From Symsagittifera roscoffensis (Eukaryota > Xenacoelomorpha > Acoela > Convolutidae), in NCBI RefSeq assembly GCF_963678635.1, contig NC_087068.1, positions 6,975,907 through 7,039,906 on the forward strand: a DNA stretch of 64,000 nucleotides, in the 5' to 3' direction. A program made the position numbers and the translations under genes. The stretch's first letter is position 1; each line of letters starts with the position of its first letter. Positions 40,672 to 50,594 of this stretch are shown here, in pieces. The notes under the pieces were generated by a model. That model saw only the letters and a program-made list of their open reading frames with translations, did no database searches and was not told where the DNA came from.

Positions 40672-41113
40672 TTCTTTTCGTGTTGATTCTTCTTGTCGTG
40701 TCGTGTAATTTCTTTCTGTCTCCTCTGATTCAGTGTTCAGTAAACAATTTTCGATCAATCAAGATCTAAAAAACAGGTCGCGACTTAGAACCATCATTTT
40801 TGGATGCAACATCAATCAATTCTTTAAAACTCTCCATTGAAATTCTCTTCACAATTCTGATTTAAAATTTAGCACCAAGGTGGATCGTCCACCTTTATCT
40901 TTGTCAGAGTAGCACGAATAAGCGCTGTCACCTTGATGACACAAACATAAAACATATCATAACAATAACATAACATAAACACATAAGCATCACACACCTA
41001 TACTATCATATAAAAACCTAATCCCTAATACTGTACCTAAAGCCTAACCTAAAACTTGACTCTAATTCTTATCGAGCAACTTAATAAAAACCACTTATCG
41101 CCGAGCGCAATTC
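40672..41113 (-). other. Intergenic spacer between ORF3 and ORF4 of element B
   Basis: About 440 bp. The first part (to 40758) is an ATG-less upstream extension of the ORF4 frame; the rest has no ORF. No clear promoter or splice signal identified. Confidence 0.5.
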
Positions 41114-42109
41114 TTAGCATATGCTCAGATAGTATTTTTTATGTAAGTAAACCTCTACGTCAGTCTCTGAAAATATCACATGCACAAGAGCGTACAACTC
41201 TCTCGGGTGTAGCTTCCCTCTATTGGGATCATAAACTGGCAACGAGAGAGAGGTCACACCTCTCTCAACCAGGAAATCCCTAAGTCGAGTCAAGGCCAAT
41301 ACCAAGCTCTCCGGATTCACGTGTTGCCTATCAGTAGCTTTCGTAACCAAAAAACACAAATATTTCCCTGGTATCTGTGATGCAACAGGGGGCAACGCTA
41401 TCATTCCTCCTACACCCGGCCTCTGTTTCCACAAAAACTCGATATTCTTGTACTCTCTTTTAAAGTCGGCCGCTAGTGCTGTTTTGAAGCTTACGTCCGC
41501 AGTTATCGCTATGGCGCACGTGCGTTCCGTGAGTATGAAATCGCTGTCCGTTATAACGATATTGTTCGAATAGTGGTTCGGGAGATCAAAATACGATTCA
41601 AAGATTCGTCCAAAAGGTGGTTTCTTAGCATTCTCGCCCTCTGTCTCTAGTTCTCCGGTTTCCCTTGCCGATTTCAATTTTTTTATTATGAGATTTTCGG
41701 TGTGGGTGAGTCCTACCCCCACTCCCCGGACAAAAATATCCATCGACGTCCCCGTCGATCGCCCAAAGTCTAGGAGACCGAGGTTGGATTGTGGAACACG
41801 TAGAGGACCATCTGGGGCGACCCAGTTGGACTCGGTATTGTCATGACTGATGTATTTGACGCCGTCTCTGTCGACGTCCTGAATCGTCAGGATCGTCTCT
41901 TTTGGATCTGTCGGCAGATCGTGGAGCCATTCGAGCACGCGCAAGTTTGTTAGTTCTTGCTCATGAGTCTGTTCCGCTTCTGGTTCGAACTCCACTTCCG
42001 GTTCTGAGCGATCGTCGATCCAATCTTGATCCATATCGTTCACAAGGTCAATTTCTTCTAGCATCGCTACTTCGTCCAGCCCCACCAGCGAGTCTATGAC
42101 ATCACTCAC
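41114..42109 (-). CDS. ORF3 of element B: acidic region plus macro domain (OARD1/TARG1-like)
   Basis: The frame ends at 41114. It has no ATG before 42064; open sequence extends upstream to 42173, inside the end of ORF2 in the -1 frame, so it may be a C-terminal extension of Pol made by frameshift, or may start at ATG 42064. The first about 60 residues are acidic. The last about 130 form a macro domain of the OARD1/TARG1/ALC1 type: CAIAITADVSFKTALAADFK, then PGVGG, then YLCFLVTK, then SLVLALTRLRDF...GVTSLSLP and a final IFSETDVEVYLH. Such domains bind or hydrolyse ADP-ribose. The loop that should read like GCGLD instead reads YDPNRGK (41209-41242), so the glycines and the catalytic Asp are missing. 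ADP-ribose binding without hydrolysis, or RNA/other ligand binding, is plausible. Confidence 0.8.
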   Translation of the reverse strand: MSDVIDSLVGLDEVAMLEEIDLVNDMDQDWIDDRSEPEVEFEPEAEQTHEQELTNLRVLEWLHDLPTDPKETILTIQDVDRDGVKYISHDNTESNWVAPDGPLRVPQSNLGLLDFGRSTGTSMDIFVRGVGVGLTHTENLIIKKLKSARETGELETEGENAKKPPFGRIFESYFDLPNHYSNNIVITDSDFILTERTCAIAITADVSFKTALAADFKREYKNIEFLWKQRPGVGGMIALPPVASQIPGKYLCFLVTKATDRQHVNPESLVLALTRLRDFLVERGVTSLSLPVYDPNRGKLHPRELYALVHVIFSETDVEVYLHKKYYLSIC

Positions 42110-42120
42110 TACTATCCGGT

Positions 42121-45100
42121 CTACAACGAAGTCCTCGCCATACGGATTGTATTTCTTCTGGTTTTCCCCCTCTTACTTTGGCGTGTCTCCATAGTGAGCG
42201 GAAAGTCAGGCTGTATTCCTTTGTCAATTTCGGTTTGTTCCGGGCAATCCCAATCTTCTTCGGCATAGGGTAGAGTTTCATCATCCACCTCCACTCGCTC
42301 AGTCAACTCGAGATCCAGTGGTAGATCACAATTGTCCACCATCTCATTCCCGTCGTTCTTGTCGCGAGTACCCCTTTCATTCACTTCACAAGCAGGATCC
42401 ACAATTAAATAGTCTCCCTCTTGCATGTCCGCTGGGATGCACCAATCCTCGGACGAGGCGTTGTGTGGTTTGATATTCTCGTAGTGAGCCGCTCTTCCGG
42501 TGCTCAGCCGATAAAAACGACCTCCTTGATGCACCTCTGTTATCTGAAATGGGCCACGCCATTTCTTTAATAGTTTCTTGGTTCCTTTTGGTGGAACCAC
42601 TTCCTGGAACACCCAGACGTAGTCGCCAACTGAGTAGGCTTTTGCATCGGCTGTCCTTTTATCAAACCTCCTTTTTTGTCTAATCTGCGCCTGTTGCGTA
42701 TTCCTCCTGCATAAGTCATTGAGGTCCTGTTGTCTTCTAATAACGTCCCGCACGTACGTTTGCGGTGCTGTCCTCTTCCCTTCATATTCAGGGTAGAAGA
42801 ACGTTAACGGGAGTGCTTTTTCATGACCCGTCAGCATCATATGCGGACTTATTCCCGTGGTGGAATGCTCCGTGCTGTTGTAAGCACCCATCACTTGCGG
42901 CAAGTGCTTGTCCCAGTCATCCATATAGCGTGAGCAGTAGACTCTCAACATGGATACCAGTGTGCGATTCTGCCTCTCGACTAGGCCATTCGTTTGCGGG
43001 TGATAAGTGGTCGAGTGGGCCTGCGCTACCTGCGACCTTTTCATTAACTCTTTCGTGAGATCACCTACAAATGCTTTGCCATTGTCCGATTGGAACGTGA
43101 TGGGGCAGCCATGCCTTGCTATCCACACGTTTATCAAATGATCGCATGTTTCTTCTGCCGACGCTGTCATGCAGGGTGCTGCCTCCGCATATTTCGTAAA
43201 ATGGTCGATCATTACCAGCACCTGATTATAGCCCGTTGCTGTCATGCAGATTTTCTGATGATCAATTTGCACCACTTCGTTGAAACCTGACGATTCTATT
43301 GACTGTAGGGGGAACCTTAATTTCCTGGGATCCTTTGCCTGTTGACAAGACAGGCATGCGGCTATCCATTTCTCACAAGCCTTCTTCAATCCCGGCCATT
43401 CGAATCGTTTTTGTATCCTGTTATACACTTTGTCCACGCCTTGATGTCCCATCTGATCATGTGAGCGAAAGAGCAATTCAGTCTGGTACAACTGTGGCAG
43501 CACTATTGAATTGTATTTATAAAGGACCTTGTCCTCCTCCTTGCGCTTACAGGCTACGATTCCGTCCTTATTCAGGTACAACAAGTCTTTCCTCTTCAGG
43601 TAAAATTGCTTCAGGATTTTGTAGCTGTCTTCTTCCAAGTCTCCCTTGTCAGGTGCTCCATTCTCGATCCACCTTTTCAGACTGCTCGTCATTCTATCAT
43701 TTCGTTGAGCCCTCAGGAGATCCGACAGCCTGTACCTGGCTTTCAAATACGTCTTCACCACGTTCATTTGCCCACTCATTATCTCCGGAGCATGAGCATC
43801 GTCCATCAACTTGACACACCATATCTTTTTCAAAGGCGTCGCTTCTTGCACAGATGGTTCCAGATTGGTACGGACGACCGTACCATGTGGTAGCAATCTG
43901 GTTGGGCGTTTTGAAACTGCTATCAGCTCGAGCTCGTCTGCGGCATTATCTACCACAGTGCCCTCTTCATCTGAGGTGTATCTGTCCCTGTCTGGATCCT
44001 GATGTGTTTCTCGGTCCAGCCCACGCTGCTTCCAGTCTACCAATAAGGAGTGGATTGCGATCTCTGACACATCGGAATTGGAAGTTGTTTCAGACGTGTT
44101 GTCCCAGGACTGGGGTCTCGAGTCACCACTTGAAACGACTGATTCCTCAACATCATATTCCAAGTTGTCTGAGATGTTTCTTGACTCCCCGGACAAAACT
44201 CTGTCCATCGGTCGCTTTGAACCCGACTCCCCGGACAAAATTCTGCCCCTAGGTGGTCTAGTCAACCTCTCCCCGGACAAGTCGTCCTGCACGGGCTCAA
44301 AGATGTCTGACTCATCAGAGGAGACGTCCTTGACTGGCTCGAAGGTGTCAGACTCCCCGGACATTGTCTCGTCTATGGACGAACAATCTGGGCTTGGCTC
44401 GTATTCCTCTTTTGCATCCGTGAAGTGCACTCTCCTCGTGAAGCTAGATTTCGATCTGATCCTGACTTCCTCAGTAGCTTGGTTTTGATTCGATGTTCCA
44501 TATTCAGTGAACGAAGTTCTCAACAATACTTCTTTCGGCATCGAGGTCACCAGCTGGTTGACGATCGACCTGCAATCCCGTTCAACGCCTCGGCTGCGAA
44601 TGGACACTGGCCTCTTCTCTGTTCTCTCGGTGACAGTCAACCTCTGCATGGTCTCCATCCATTCACGATCATGCCTATTCACTTCCCTATCCAACAAGTC
44701 ACGGAGTTTTCCCATGACGTCCGGCGCCACGTTCACCGTCTTATTCAATAAAGCGATGCTGTTTATACCCAGCCTAGTCAATTCTTGCTGTACCAAGTTG
44801 GATCGGACTAGCAGATCCAACGGAACGGGTTCGCCTCTGGCTAAAAGCTTTATCTCCGCGGCCGTCTCCACTGGAACGTCAGGGTGTCCAGGTATAGGAT
44901 GTCCTGATTTGTCTAACCACCTAGTAAGTGGCAGCTTATCGTAGGTTTCTTTGTCCAGAAAGGAAAACCCCTCTTTGATCTCTGATTGGTTAGCCTGCTT
45001 CTCCTCGAGGCGCTCATAAAATTCTGTCTTTTTACTGAGGCTATCTGCGTTCTGGTGCTTGTCACGGGTACGGTGCTCTATGATCATGTGGTATCCATCC

Positions 45101-48100
45101 AAGCGCACGATCCAACGACCAATGTAGCTTTGATCCATCGAATAGGTTTTCAGCCAGGCAAGGGCACGATTGTCCACACGTAACTTGAATGGAGCACTCC
45201 CCAGGTAGGCCCTGTATTTTTCCACGAACGTGATCACAGCAAACATCTCCGCTTTTGGTGCGCCGTACTTCATCTCAGTGTCACTCAGGACTTTACTTCC
45301 ATAAGCTATCGGACGAAGAACCGTTCTCCCGTTCCACTCCTGCTCTTGGTGAAGTATGCCTGATATCGCAACCACTGATGCATCCGTGTCCAGCACGAAC
45401 ATTCCCTTCTCCGTTGGCATGCCGAGGACCGGTGCCTCGCAAAGTTCACGTTTGATGTTTTCAAATGAGACTTGTGCCTCATCAGTCCAGGTGAACTTTT
45501 TGCCCTTGTTTCTCATCAATCTCTGCATGGGGTATATTTTGTCAGCATACCCCTTGATGAACTCACGATAATAATTGGCGAATCCCAGAAAACTCATCAA
45601 CTGTGTATCTGTTTTAGGTGCCTTCCAGGTCAACACCGCTTCAACCGCCTCGGGATCTGGTCTCACTCCATGTTTGTCAACCAGGCGGCCCAAATACTTT
45701 ATGGAATCCCTGAGGATTTCACACTTAGAGGGTTTGCATTTCAGACCCGCCTGCTTCATGCAAGAAAACACCTCCTCCAGCCTCTCTATGTGGTCTTCTA
45801 GGGTTGGTGTTGCAATCACAACATCATCGACATAACACATGATGAGATTCCCGTATTTCTTAGTGACGCTCGTGAGTGCCTGAGCCATCAGTCGCTGGAA
45901 TGTGGCCGTTGCGTTGCACAATCCGAATGGCATCCTCTTCCACTGGAACAGTCCCAGCTCACACGCGAAACCTGTTTTCTCTCGATCTTGCTTTCTGAGT
46001 GGCACTTGCCAGAATGCTGAGCCCAAATCCAACGTCGTGAAGAACTTAGCGTCTCCCAGCTTGGATAGGCTCTCATCGATGCGGGGAATGGGGTATGCGT
46101 CTTTTATAGTCACTGCGTTCAGATAACGGAAATCACAACAAAACCTGAGTTGCCCCCCTTTCTTTTTCGCCATGACCACGCCACAAGCCCATGGGGACTT
46201 CGACGGCTCAATCATGTCGTACTCCATTAACATTTCAATTTCCTTCCTACACGCTTCTGACTTATTTGGGGTCATTCTTCTCGCCCCTTCCCTATGAGGT
46301 ACCGAGCCCTCTTCTATCTCAATCTCGTGCTCTACAAAATTGCAACAACCTATATCGGCCTTATGCTTTGAAAAAACGTCTGCGTTCCGATCTAGCACCG
46401 CCCTGAGCGAATCTAGTTCCTTGTCAGATATTTTACCCTTCAGATGTTCTATCTCAGGTAGGACAGGCCTATTCGCTGCTAACTCTGCTTCCGTCGGCCT
46501 CTCAGGAAAGTTGGAACAACTAGACAGCCCATCATCTGTTTCCGACTTCATTGAAAACAATTTCCTAGAAGATTTCAATTCAATTACTCTTTTCATTATA
46601 TATTCTTGGTTCGCATGTAATGGACATTTAGTTACGTCAAACTTCTTCAAGTTCTCCACACTCAGAAAGTCTGTGTTCAGAGGCAAAGCGTAGCCAAGTT
46701 TCTTTCCCCTCTGTATTGTCACTGTTGTTGCTTCTGTGTTCAATAACACACTCACACACAGTCCGCTCTGAGTGAGTGAGAAGCTTCTTCCTAAAATAGC
46801 CGAGCTTTTACTGTTTGGATTTGGTACCAGACACACCTGTCTGTCATTGCTGAGTTCATTCAAGTTCCTCATCCTAAACGTTGCTATTACGGCTTGGTTC
46901 GGTTTTAATCTAACTTTTCGATCCAGAAAAATCGGCACCTTGGCCTGATTAATTAAGATCTTATTAAGGGGTCTTTTCTCATACTTTCTTTCAGGATCCT
47001 TGATCCTAATCAATCCGTCGTTGAGATCGATCGTGACGTCAAAGTTGCGAACGAAATCCCTTCCTAGGATGAACTGGTCGGATTCATCCAAATTCTCTAC
47101 TACTAGGAAGCTCATCCAAAGATGTCTTCCTCCGAGCTGCAGTGAGATGATCGGGGTTCGTCCGGCGACATAGATCGCTCCCTGATTGGCAGCTGCCAAC
47201 CTGATGTTTGTCGGTATGAGATCCGATCTTTCGAAACCCATGTCGGTCCAAGTTTTGACTGGCATGACACTAACCACTGCTCCCGTGTCTAGCAGCCCCT
47301 TTACTGACAGTTGTCTGCCTTGCACGTCCGGAACGTGTGCGGCCAGATCGGCCTCGCAACCAATATGCACCGCATCTTGTTCGAGCATCGCGTTGTGTCC
47401 GATTCGTCTGACCTTCAGCTCCTCTTGACCAATGTATATCCGGCCAACCTGATCGTTCGCATCAGTTATGTGAGCTTTCGTGTAGATATTGATGCCATCC
47501 ACATTCATCAGAATCGGGTAAGGGCCATGGACATCGATATAATGTCCGTCCACTTTCATCAGCCTCGGACCTCCCGTTGTGAGCAGCGCTCGCACTGCCC
47601 TGGAGTCCAGTTTGGGATCCTTCTCTTTCAGGTAGTCGGCATAGATGTCCAGGTGGACCAGTGTAATCTCGGATGGCTCGCTCAGGTTCTTGACCACCTG
47701 GTGCCCTGCGACTGAGATGATAGACATTATTTTGGTCCCTGCCTTCGTCACGCCGAAAGTCTTGCCAGATATAACGTTCAGTTTTAGTCCCTGTTTCTTG
47801 GGCTCTTTTTCGTCTTCTGCTCTTGTCGTCTTACTCAGGACATTAAGACTTTCCCGAAGATCTGTGCTCTCCAGCTCCGACCTTACCCATTGCTCCACTT
47901 CTTTCGTGGCTAGGTCTTGTTTGACATTCTGCAGAGCTGTCCTTGCCGCCAGGCCGTAATCCACCTTGAGTGGGCTAGACGACTCTGTTTCGAGGTTTGA
48001 GGCTACCCCCTCGTCAGGCCATGTCTTAACCTTTTTAGTCGTGAAAGTGCTCGGTGTCGTCTCCTTTCTCCGAGATTCAGCCTCGTTCATCAGACGTGCT

Positions 48101-49722
48101 CGACTGGCCTTGACACCCGAAAGCGCCTCATCGTGGCGGGGATGTTTCGCGTCCGCTACTGCGTCCCAAAATTGAGTACAATCCGACTTGAAGTGTCCCT
48201 CCAAATTACAGAAGAAACACCTCGGACCATATTTCATGATGAGCCCTCTCACGTACTCTTCATGATCCTCGTCGGTCGCGTCAGCGTCCTCGAGAAAGTA
48301 GCCTATGGCCTTCATGTTCTGTTTGTATGCAGAACACGCAGAAACGTGATGGTCCATCGAACCACAATTCGCACACGACCTCCTCTTGTCCATGTCATCG
48401 CGAGGTTTGTACCAACTGGAATTCGCACCAGTGTTTGTCCCGCTATAGTTGCCATAATTGCTGTAACGGTTTTGCGCCCTCGGTTTTATCAGTAAATACT
48501 CGCGTGACTTCATACGCAAGTCGTCGGGCGTGGGTACCTGGTCAAGCGACAGGGTGAAGTGAGTGGCCAACATCGTCTTCAACTCCTCACTCCTTACACC
48601 ATCCATGAACTTCGAAGCGATCGCCAAGTTTCGTTCGGATATTCTCTCATCCGCGTTGCTCCTCCTCCTGAGCAATTCAAGGTCATCCAAGAATTTATCT
48701 ATTGATTCTTCATCTCTCTGACGCCTCTTCTCGAACTTCACCATGGCCTGGTGCCCTTGTACTCCAGAGCCGAAACGATTCAGCAGGATGTCGAATATCT
48801 TGCGAGCGCTGTCTCTCTCATTGGCTCTTTTCGCCATTACACAATTTAATGCAGTACCCTCCAGGTTGCTCGTCAGCGCGCTGCACTCTTGTTTCTTGGA
48901 GAGATTCTCTTCCTCAAAGTGTAACTTCATCACCTCTATCCAAGTATCAATGCAGCCGTCTGACTCGTCTTTATATGACTTCGGCTTTTTCAGTGTTCTT
49001 CTTGACCTCTCTCCTCTCTCGGTTGACTTCGAGAGCTTGGTGATGAATGTTTCAAGAGATCTGTTCAGAGGCTCAAACATCGAGGCATACATCGTTGTGT
49101 CTTGCGAGACTGTAGTCAGATCTGGTACTGAACTGACTTGTGGCACGGTTGGCAATCTTGTCTCCGGGGTGGCATCTGCCTCCGGCGGTACTGGATTCGT
49201 CCAGCCAGGCCTCTGCGGAGCTGCCCTTGGCCGCTCCTTGTTTCTATGTTCGTAGTTCGTTCTCGAGCCCTGCTGGGCTCTGGCACTGTTGCCCGTACCA
49301 TCTCCAACATTCGCATGGCTTGAGCGCTCCCTTGAGTTGGAATGCTCCTGCCAACTACTCCCATTCAGGATCGCGTCAAGCTTCCGCATCATCAAGTCAG
49401 ATTTGGCGTCTAACCTCTTCTCCAGGCCAGTCATCGTTTGGGCGTAGGTATTATCATGATCATTCAATAATCGCTCGATCTCTCTTGTCATCCTAGCCTC
49501 TCTTTCCTCTGACTCTTTGTTTGCCTGTGCCAGGCTCTCGGCCAGGCATTGATCGGTGTCACGAATCAATTGAGCCTGATCAAACCTCGCCTGCGACTTC
49601 ACGTGCGTTAGCTCATCTTTCAAATTCTCTCGACCATGGTGAGCTCTCTCGTCAACTTGATCTATCCTCTTAGTCATGTCTCGCCTCAATTCATCCAGGC
49701 CATTCATCACACCAGCGAACAT
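42121..49722 (-). CDS. ORF2 of element B: Gag-Pol polyprotein (PR, RT, RH, IN)
   Basis: 2533 codons, ATG 49722 to TAG at 42121-42123, starting five bases after the ORF1 stop. In order: coiled coil (residues about 1-110); Gag capsid-like region (about 225-420); two zinc knuckles, CX2CX4HX4C, near 449 and 499; aspartic protease LLDTGAVVS (about 811); RT with LDLGSAFWQVPL and active site YVDD (about 1297); RNase H starting LDTDAS (about 1446); a long disordered insertion of about 450 residues with repeated LSGES and FEPV motifs (about 1784-1847); integrase with HHCC zinc site (about 2087-2124) and the D,D,E core in QIDHQK, QSDNGKAF and GLVERQN; and a GPFQI module (about 2392). All catalytic residues are intact. 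The unusually long spacer between RNase H and integrase is the oddest part. Confidence 0.95.
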   Translation of the reverse strand: MFAGVMNGLDELRRDMTKRIDQVDERAHHGRENLKDELTHVKSQARFDQAQLIRDTDQCLAESLAQANKESEEREARMTREIERLLNDHDNTYAQTMTGLEKRLDAKSDLMMRKLDAILNGSSWQEHSNSRERSSHANVGDGTGNSARAQQGSRTNYEHRNKERPRAAPQRPGWTNPVPPEADATPETRLPTVPQVSSVPDLTTVSQDTTMYASMFEPLNRSLETFITKLSKSTERGERSRRTLKKPKSYKDESDGCIDTWIEVMKLHFEEENLSKKQECSALTSNLEGTALNCVMAKRANERDSARKIFDILLNRFGSGVQGHQAMVKFEKRRQRDEESIDKFLDDLELLRRRSNADERISERNLAIASKFMDGVRSEELKTMLATHFTLSLDQVPTPDDLRMKSREYLLIKPRAQNRYSNYGNYSGTNTGANSSWYKPRDDMDKRRSCANCGSMDHHVSACSAYKQNMKAIGYFLEDADATDEDHEEYVRGLIMKYGPRCFFCNLEGHFKSDCTQFWDAVADAKHPRHDEALSGVKASRARLMNEAESRRKETTPSTFTTKKVKTWPDEGVASNLETESSSPLKVDYGLAARTALQNVKQDLATKEVEQWVRSELESTDLRESLNVLSKTTRAEDEKEPKKQGLKLNVISGKTFGVTKAGTKIMSIISVAGHQVVKNLSEPSEITLVHLDIYADYLKEKDPKLDSRAVRALLTTGGPRLMKVDGHYIDVHGPYPILMNVDGINIYTKAHITDANDQVGRIYIGQEELKVRRIGHNAMLEQDAVHIGCEADLAAHVPDVQGRQLSVKGLLDTGAVVSVMPVKTWTDMGFERSDLIPTNIRLAAANQGAIYVAGRTPIISLQLGGRHLWMSFLVVENLDESDQFILGRDFVRNFDVTIDLNDGLIRIKDPERKYEKRPLNKILINQAKVPIFLDRKVRLKPNQAVIATFRMRNLNELSNDRQVCLVPNPNSKSSAILGRSFSLTQSGLCVSVLLNTEATTVTIQRGKKLGYALPLNTDFLSVENLKKFDVTKCPLHANQEYIMKRVIELKSSRKLFSMKSETDDGLSSCSNFPERPTEAELAANRPVLPEIEHLKGKISDKELDSLRAVLDRNADVFSKHKADIGCCNFVEHEIEIEEGSVPHREGARRMTPNKSEACRKEIEMLMEYDMIEPSKSPWACGVVMAKKKGGQLRFCCDFRYLNAVTIKDAYPIPRIDESLSKLGDAKFFTTLDLGSAFWQVPLRKQDREKTGFACELGLFQWKRMPFGLCNATATFQRLMAQALTSVTKKYGNLIMCYVDDVVIATPTLEDHIERLEEVFSCMKQAGLKCKPSKCEILRDSIKYLGRLVDKHGVRPDPEAVEAVLTWKAPKTDTQLMSFLGFANYYREFIKGYADKIYPMQRLMRNKGKKFTWTDEAQVSFENIKRELCEAPVLGMPTEKGMFVLDTDASVVAISGILHQEQEWNGRTVLRPIAYGSKVLSDTEMKYGAPKAEMFAVITFVEKYRAYLGSAPFKLRVDNRALAWLKTYSMDQSYIGRWIVRLDGYHMIIEHRTRDKHQNADSLSKKTEFYERLEEKQANQSEIKEGFSFLDKETYDKLPLTRWLDKSGHPIPGHPDVPVETAAEIKLLARGEPVPLDLLVRSNLVQQELTRLGINSIALLNKTVNVAPDVMGKLRDLLDREVNRHDREWMETMQRLTVTERTEKRPVSIRSRGVERDCRSIVNQLVTSMPKEVLLRTSFTEYGTSNQNQATEEVRIRSKSSFTRRVHFTDAKEEYEPSPDCSSIDETMSGESDTFEPVKDVSSDESDIFEPVQDDLSGERLTRPPRGRILSGESGSKRPMDRVLSGESRNISDNLEYDVEESVVSSGDSRPQSWDNTSETTSNSDVSEIAIHSLLVDWKQRGLDRETHQDPDRDRYTSDEEGTVVDNAADELELIAVSKRPTRLLPHGTVVRTNLEPSVQEATPLKKIWCVKLMDDAHAPEIMSGQMNVVKTYLKARYRLSDLLRAQRNDRMTSSLKRWIENGAPDKGDLEEDSYKILKQFYLKRKDLLYLNKDGIVACKRKEEDKVLYKYNSIVLPQLYQTELLFRSHDQMGHQGVDKVYNRIQKRFEWPGLKKACEKWIAACLSCQQAKDPRKLRFPLQSIESSGFNEVVQIDHQKICMTATGYNQVLVMIDHFTKYAEAAPCMTASAEETCDHLINVWIARHGCPITFQSDNGKAFVGDLTKELMKRSQVAQAHSTTYHPQTNGLVERQNRTLVSMLRVYCSRYMDDWDKHLPQVMGAYNSTEHSTTGISPHMMLTGHEKALPLTFFYPEYEGKRTAPQTYVRDVIRRQQDLNDLCRRNTQQAQIRQKRRFDKRTADAKAYSVGDYVWVFQEVVPPKGTKKLLKKWRGPFQITEVHQGGRFYRLSTGRAAHYENIKPHNASSEDWCIPADMQEGDYLIVDPACEVNERGTRDKNDGNEMVDNCDLPLDLELTERVEVDDETLPYAEEDWDCPEQTEIDKGIQPDFPLTMETRQSKRGKTRRNTIRMARTSL

Positions 49723-49727
49723 ATCAC

Positions 49728-50594
49728 TTATGTCACCAGCTGCCCCAATGGCGGGGTTAGCCCCAGAGAAGACGAGGTCAACTGTGGCTGTAGCCTAGTA
49801 CTTGATGACGCACCGCCCTTTTGCTTGTGCATTGACGTCATCAGTCTGTCGAACGTTGATGATGCTCCCATCGTTATCCCATCTGACATAGGCCTGGTCG
49901 GCGAGGCAGAAGACGCCTCCCTGCTCATGTCGTTCCTTGGGCACGGTGTGAAGTTCACATCCGGATGGGTTATCTCCGGGTAGCCATCACTGGAAGTCAA
50001 ACCTACAGTTGGTAGTGACGCCATGCGTTCGTCGTACAAGGACTTCCAACTCTTCTTGGCCTTCGAGAACGTCTGCTCTTCACCCGGACTCATACTCGAC
50101 ATCATCGCGTTGTTACTCTGTTTGGCCAAGGATGAGTGTGCACTTGTCAGATGTGAAGGTTCCTTTCTCCATTTATAGCTCTTAGTCTCTGATTTGGACA
50201 TTCCCCTGTACAACACTTCCTCCCGAGGTTCGACCTCGGGACGCTCCGAGGTCTCCTCTGTCCTCTCGGCTTCCTCCCGTTCGAGGACCTCGTCTGGCTC
50301 AAAGTCGGGTCGAATGAGCGTTCGCTCCCCTTCGTCAAAGAGATCCACCAGCGTTTCGCTCGCAGGCTCGGCCTCGGCGCTCCGCCTTTGATTGCCATCG
50401 AAGTTTTTCTCGCTCCTTAGTTTCATTTCGCTCACTGAAAGATCATGTTGACCCTTAGTCGATTCGTCTTCAGCAAACGCGTCGGAAGCGCTGCTAAACG
50501 AGGTTTGGCTACGCCTAGTTCTAAACTTCCGCGTGCTTCCCTTGCTTAGCCTGGGAATTTTAGTAGTCGATCCTAGCGAGTCCCTGCGCTGCAT
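49728..50594 (-). CDS. ORF1 of element B: acidic Ser/Glu-rich protein
   Basis: ATG 50594 to TAA 49728-49730, 288 codons (open four codons further without ATG). The N-terminal 40 residues are basic (R, K, S, T), followed by a Glu-rich region (about 75-145) and S/T/P-rich regions. No known domain. The stop is followed by GTGAT and then the ORF2 ATG, in the -1 frame. It occupies the position of an early gag or matrix gene. Termination-reinitiation is the simplest means of expressing ORF2. Confidence 0.72.
   Translation of the reverse strand: MQRRDSLGSTTKIPRLSKGSTRKFRTRRSQTSFSSASDAFAEDESTKGQHDLSVSEMKLRSEKNFDGNQRRSAEAEPASETLVDLFDEGERTLIRPDFEPDEVLEREEAERTEETSERPEVEPREEVLYRGMSKSETKSYKWRKEPSHLTSAHSSLAKQSNNAMMSSMSPGEEQTFSKAKKSWKSLYDERMASLPTVGLTSSDGYPEITHPDVNFTPCPRNDMSREASSASPTRPMSDGITMGASSTFDRLMTSMHKQKGGASSSTRLQPQLTSSSLGLTPPLGQLVT

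Noticed and set aside
41722-41759. Ancient nested LTR end inside ORF3 as explanation for the duplicated polypurine module
   Set aside because: No LTR-like sequence follows it and the reading frame runs through intact; local duplication is simpler.
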